A DNA stretch of 64,000 nt from Pseudoalteromonas sp. SMS1. GTDB lineage: Bacteria; Pseudomonadota; Gammaproteobacteria; Enterobacterales; Alteromonadaceae. This document shows positions 63,319 through 64,000 of this stretch, piece by piece. Under the pieces are notes generated by a model that ran no database searches, was not told the DNA's origin, and saw only the letters and a list, made by a program, of their open reading frames with translations. Every line of letters starts with the position of its first letter. The first letter of the stretch is position 1. The DNA lies in contig NZ_JAKGBI010000001.1 of assembly GCF_021530565.1 (NCBI RefSeq), positions 1 through 64,000 of the forward strand, given 5' to 3'. The translations under genes were made by a program, and so were the position numbers.

Positions 63319-64000
63319 ATGAGAAAATCAATTATCGCTTTGGCTTCAATCTTTGCATTCAGTGTTTCGGCAACGGAAAAAGACCAAGATGAGCTCAAGT
63401 TTGGCCTAGGTGGCGCACTCATTACGCAAGATGAAGGTTACAAAGACGTTGGCAGTGAAACACAATTTGTACCGGCAATTGCGATTGAGTATGGCAACTT
63501 TAGACTTCTTGGCCCTTACGCATCCTACACCTTTTTCAAAACCGAGCGAATCGAACTTGCTGCAACGGGGATGCTGCGCCTTGATGGGTACGAGCAAGAC
63601 GACAGTGATATTTTTAAGGGGATGGAAGACAGAAACATGAGCTTTGATTTTGGTATTGAAGCTGAGGTAGATACTGATATTGGTGAGTTCGGATTAAAAT
63701 ACATCCAAGACGTCACCAATACACATGATGGATATGAGGCGACGCTGTCATACGGCATTCCACTGCGCGTAGAGAAAGGGCAGGTCGTCCCTTATGTTGC
63801 TGTGAGTTTAGCAAGTGAAGATCTCGCCAACTATTACTATGGTGTCAAAGCCGGTGAAGCGACAGCAGATCGCTCCTTTTACCAAGTAGACAGCGCAACC
63901 AACTTTGAAATCGGTATTAAAAGCGACTGGTTTTTCGGTAAAAACCATATGATTAAAGCGGATGCAAGCTACACATCGTTTGACAGTGCAATTAAAGATT
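63319..64000 (+). CDS. MipA/OmpV family outer membrane protein, 3' end cut by window
   Basis: Open to the end of the window: 227 codons visible without a stop. ATG follows ACGAAGGAAAATTC. Signal peptide of 18 residues ends SVSA. Typical features: FGLGGALITQDEGYKDVG at the mature N-terminus, FVPAIAIEYGNFRLLGPYASY, and alternating beta-strands of an outer-membrane barrel (FDFGIEAEVD, GLKYIQDVTNTHDGYEATLSYG). Family members act as murein-scaffold or porin-like proteins and are often induced by two-component systems. The last third (C-terminal strands) lies outside. Confidence 0.88.
   Translation, partial: MRKSIIALASIFAFSVSATEKDQDELKFGLGGALITQDEGYKDVGSETQFVPAIAIEYGNFRLLGPYASYTFFKTERIELAATGMLRLDGYEQDDSDIFKGMEDRNMSFDFGIEAEVDTDIGEFGLKYIQDVTNTHDGYEATLSYGIPLRVEKGQVVPYVAVSLASEDLANYYYGVKAGEATADRSFYQVDSATNFEIGIKSDWFFGKNHMIKADASYTSFDSAIKD

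Overview
The window looks like a chromosome segment of a marine gammaproteobacterium, most probably Pseudoalteromonas. The DNA is AT-rich. The core genes (ppsR/ppsA, minCDE, ycgL, ycgN, mltB) are of gammaproteobacterial type, and they sit among secreted polymer-degrading enzymes typical of chitin-using Pseudoalteromonas. I saw no rRNA, tRNA, CRISPR array, insertion sequence, integrase or phage gene. The genus is inferred from gene content, not from a search.

Layout. 1-5.6 kb: class II DAHP synthase, then the divergent pair ppsR / ppsA (PEP synthase), with three intergenic tandem arrays that all have a 13-bp period. 5.6-9.5 kb: a nitric-oxide signalling cluster: a response regulator with a decayed HD-GYP domain, divergent from an operon of a second response regulator, an H-NOX haem sensor and a histidine kinase. 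10-17.2 kb: a chitin-degradation cluster (GH18 chitinase, AA10 lytic polysaccharide monooxygenase, ChiA-like GH18 chitinase), all secreted and all with CBM5/12-type modules, followed by an operon with a solute-binding protein, an unknown small exported protein and AnmK (amino-sugar recycling). 20-26.9 kb: an unknown gene, a Na+/phosphate symporter with a Pho-box-like site, a 7TMR-DISM kinase, ycgN, and minCDE. 26.9-36 kb: ycgL-mltB, a cioAB-type bd oxidase operon led by a GbsR/MarR-type regulator, an accessory peptide deformylase, an AhpD-like protein divergent from a MarR regulator, and a dihaem peroxidase. 36-49.7 kb: a large secreted nuclease, an unknown beta-rich secreted protein, a DUF1826-like protein, an NIT-domain chemoreceptor, a 1740-aa alpha-2-macroglobulin with an intact thioester motif, a very small membrane protein and cytochrome b561. 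50-64 kb: a membrane LytTR regulator, the DUF1501/DUF1800 pair, an OmpR-type two-component system, an S9 lipoprotein peptidase, a DUF2975/HTH pair, a large Reg_prop sensor kinase, and a MipA/OmpV protein cut by the window end.

How the genes fit together. DAHP synthase and PEP synthase both act at the PEP node. The three chitin enzymes would attack crystalline chitin together outside the cell, and AnmK recycles a cell-wall amino sugar. H-NOX, its kinase and two response regulators form an NO-responsive relay of the kind known to control c-di-GMP and biofilm in Shewanella, but no EAL or GGDEF enzyme lies here. The OmpR-type regulator at 55782-56459 shares a distinctive operator-like palindrome with the promoter of the DUF1800-DUF1501 operon next to it, so those two genes are its best candidate targets. 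Several start codons were placed downstream of the longest open frame, on ribosome-binding sites and signal peptides.
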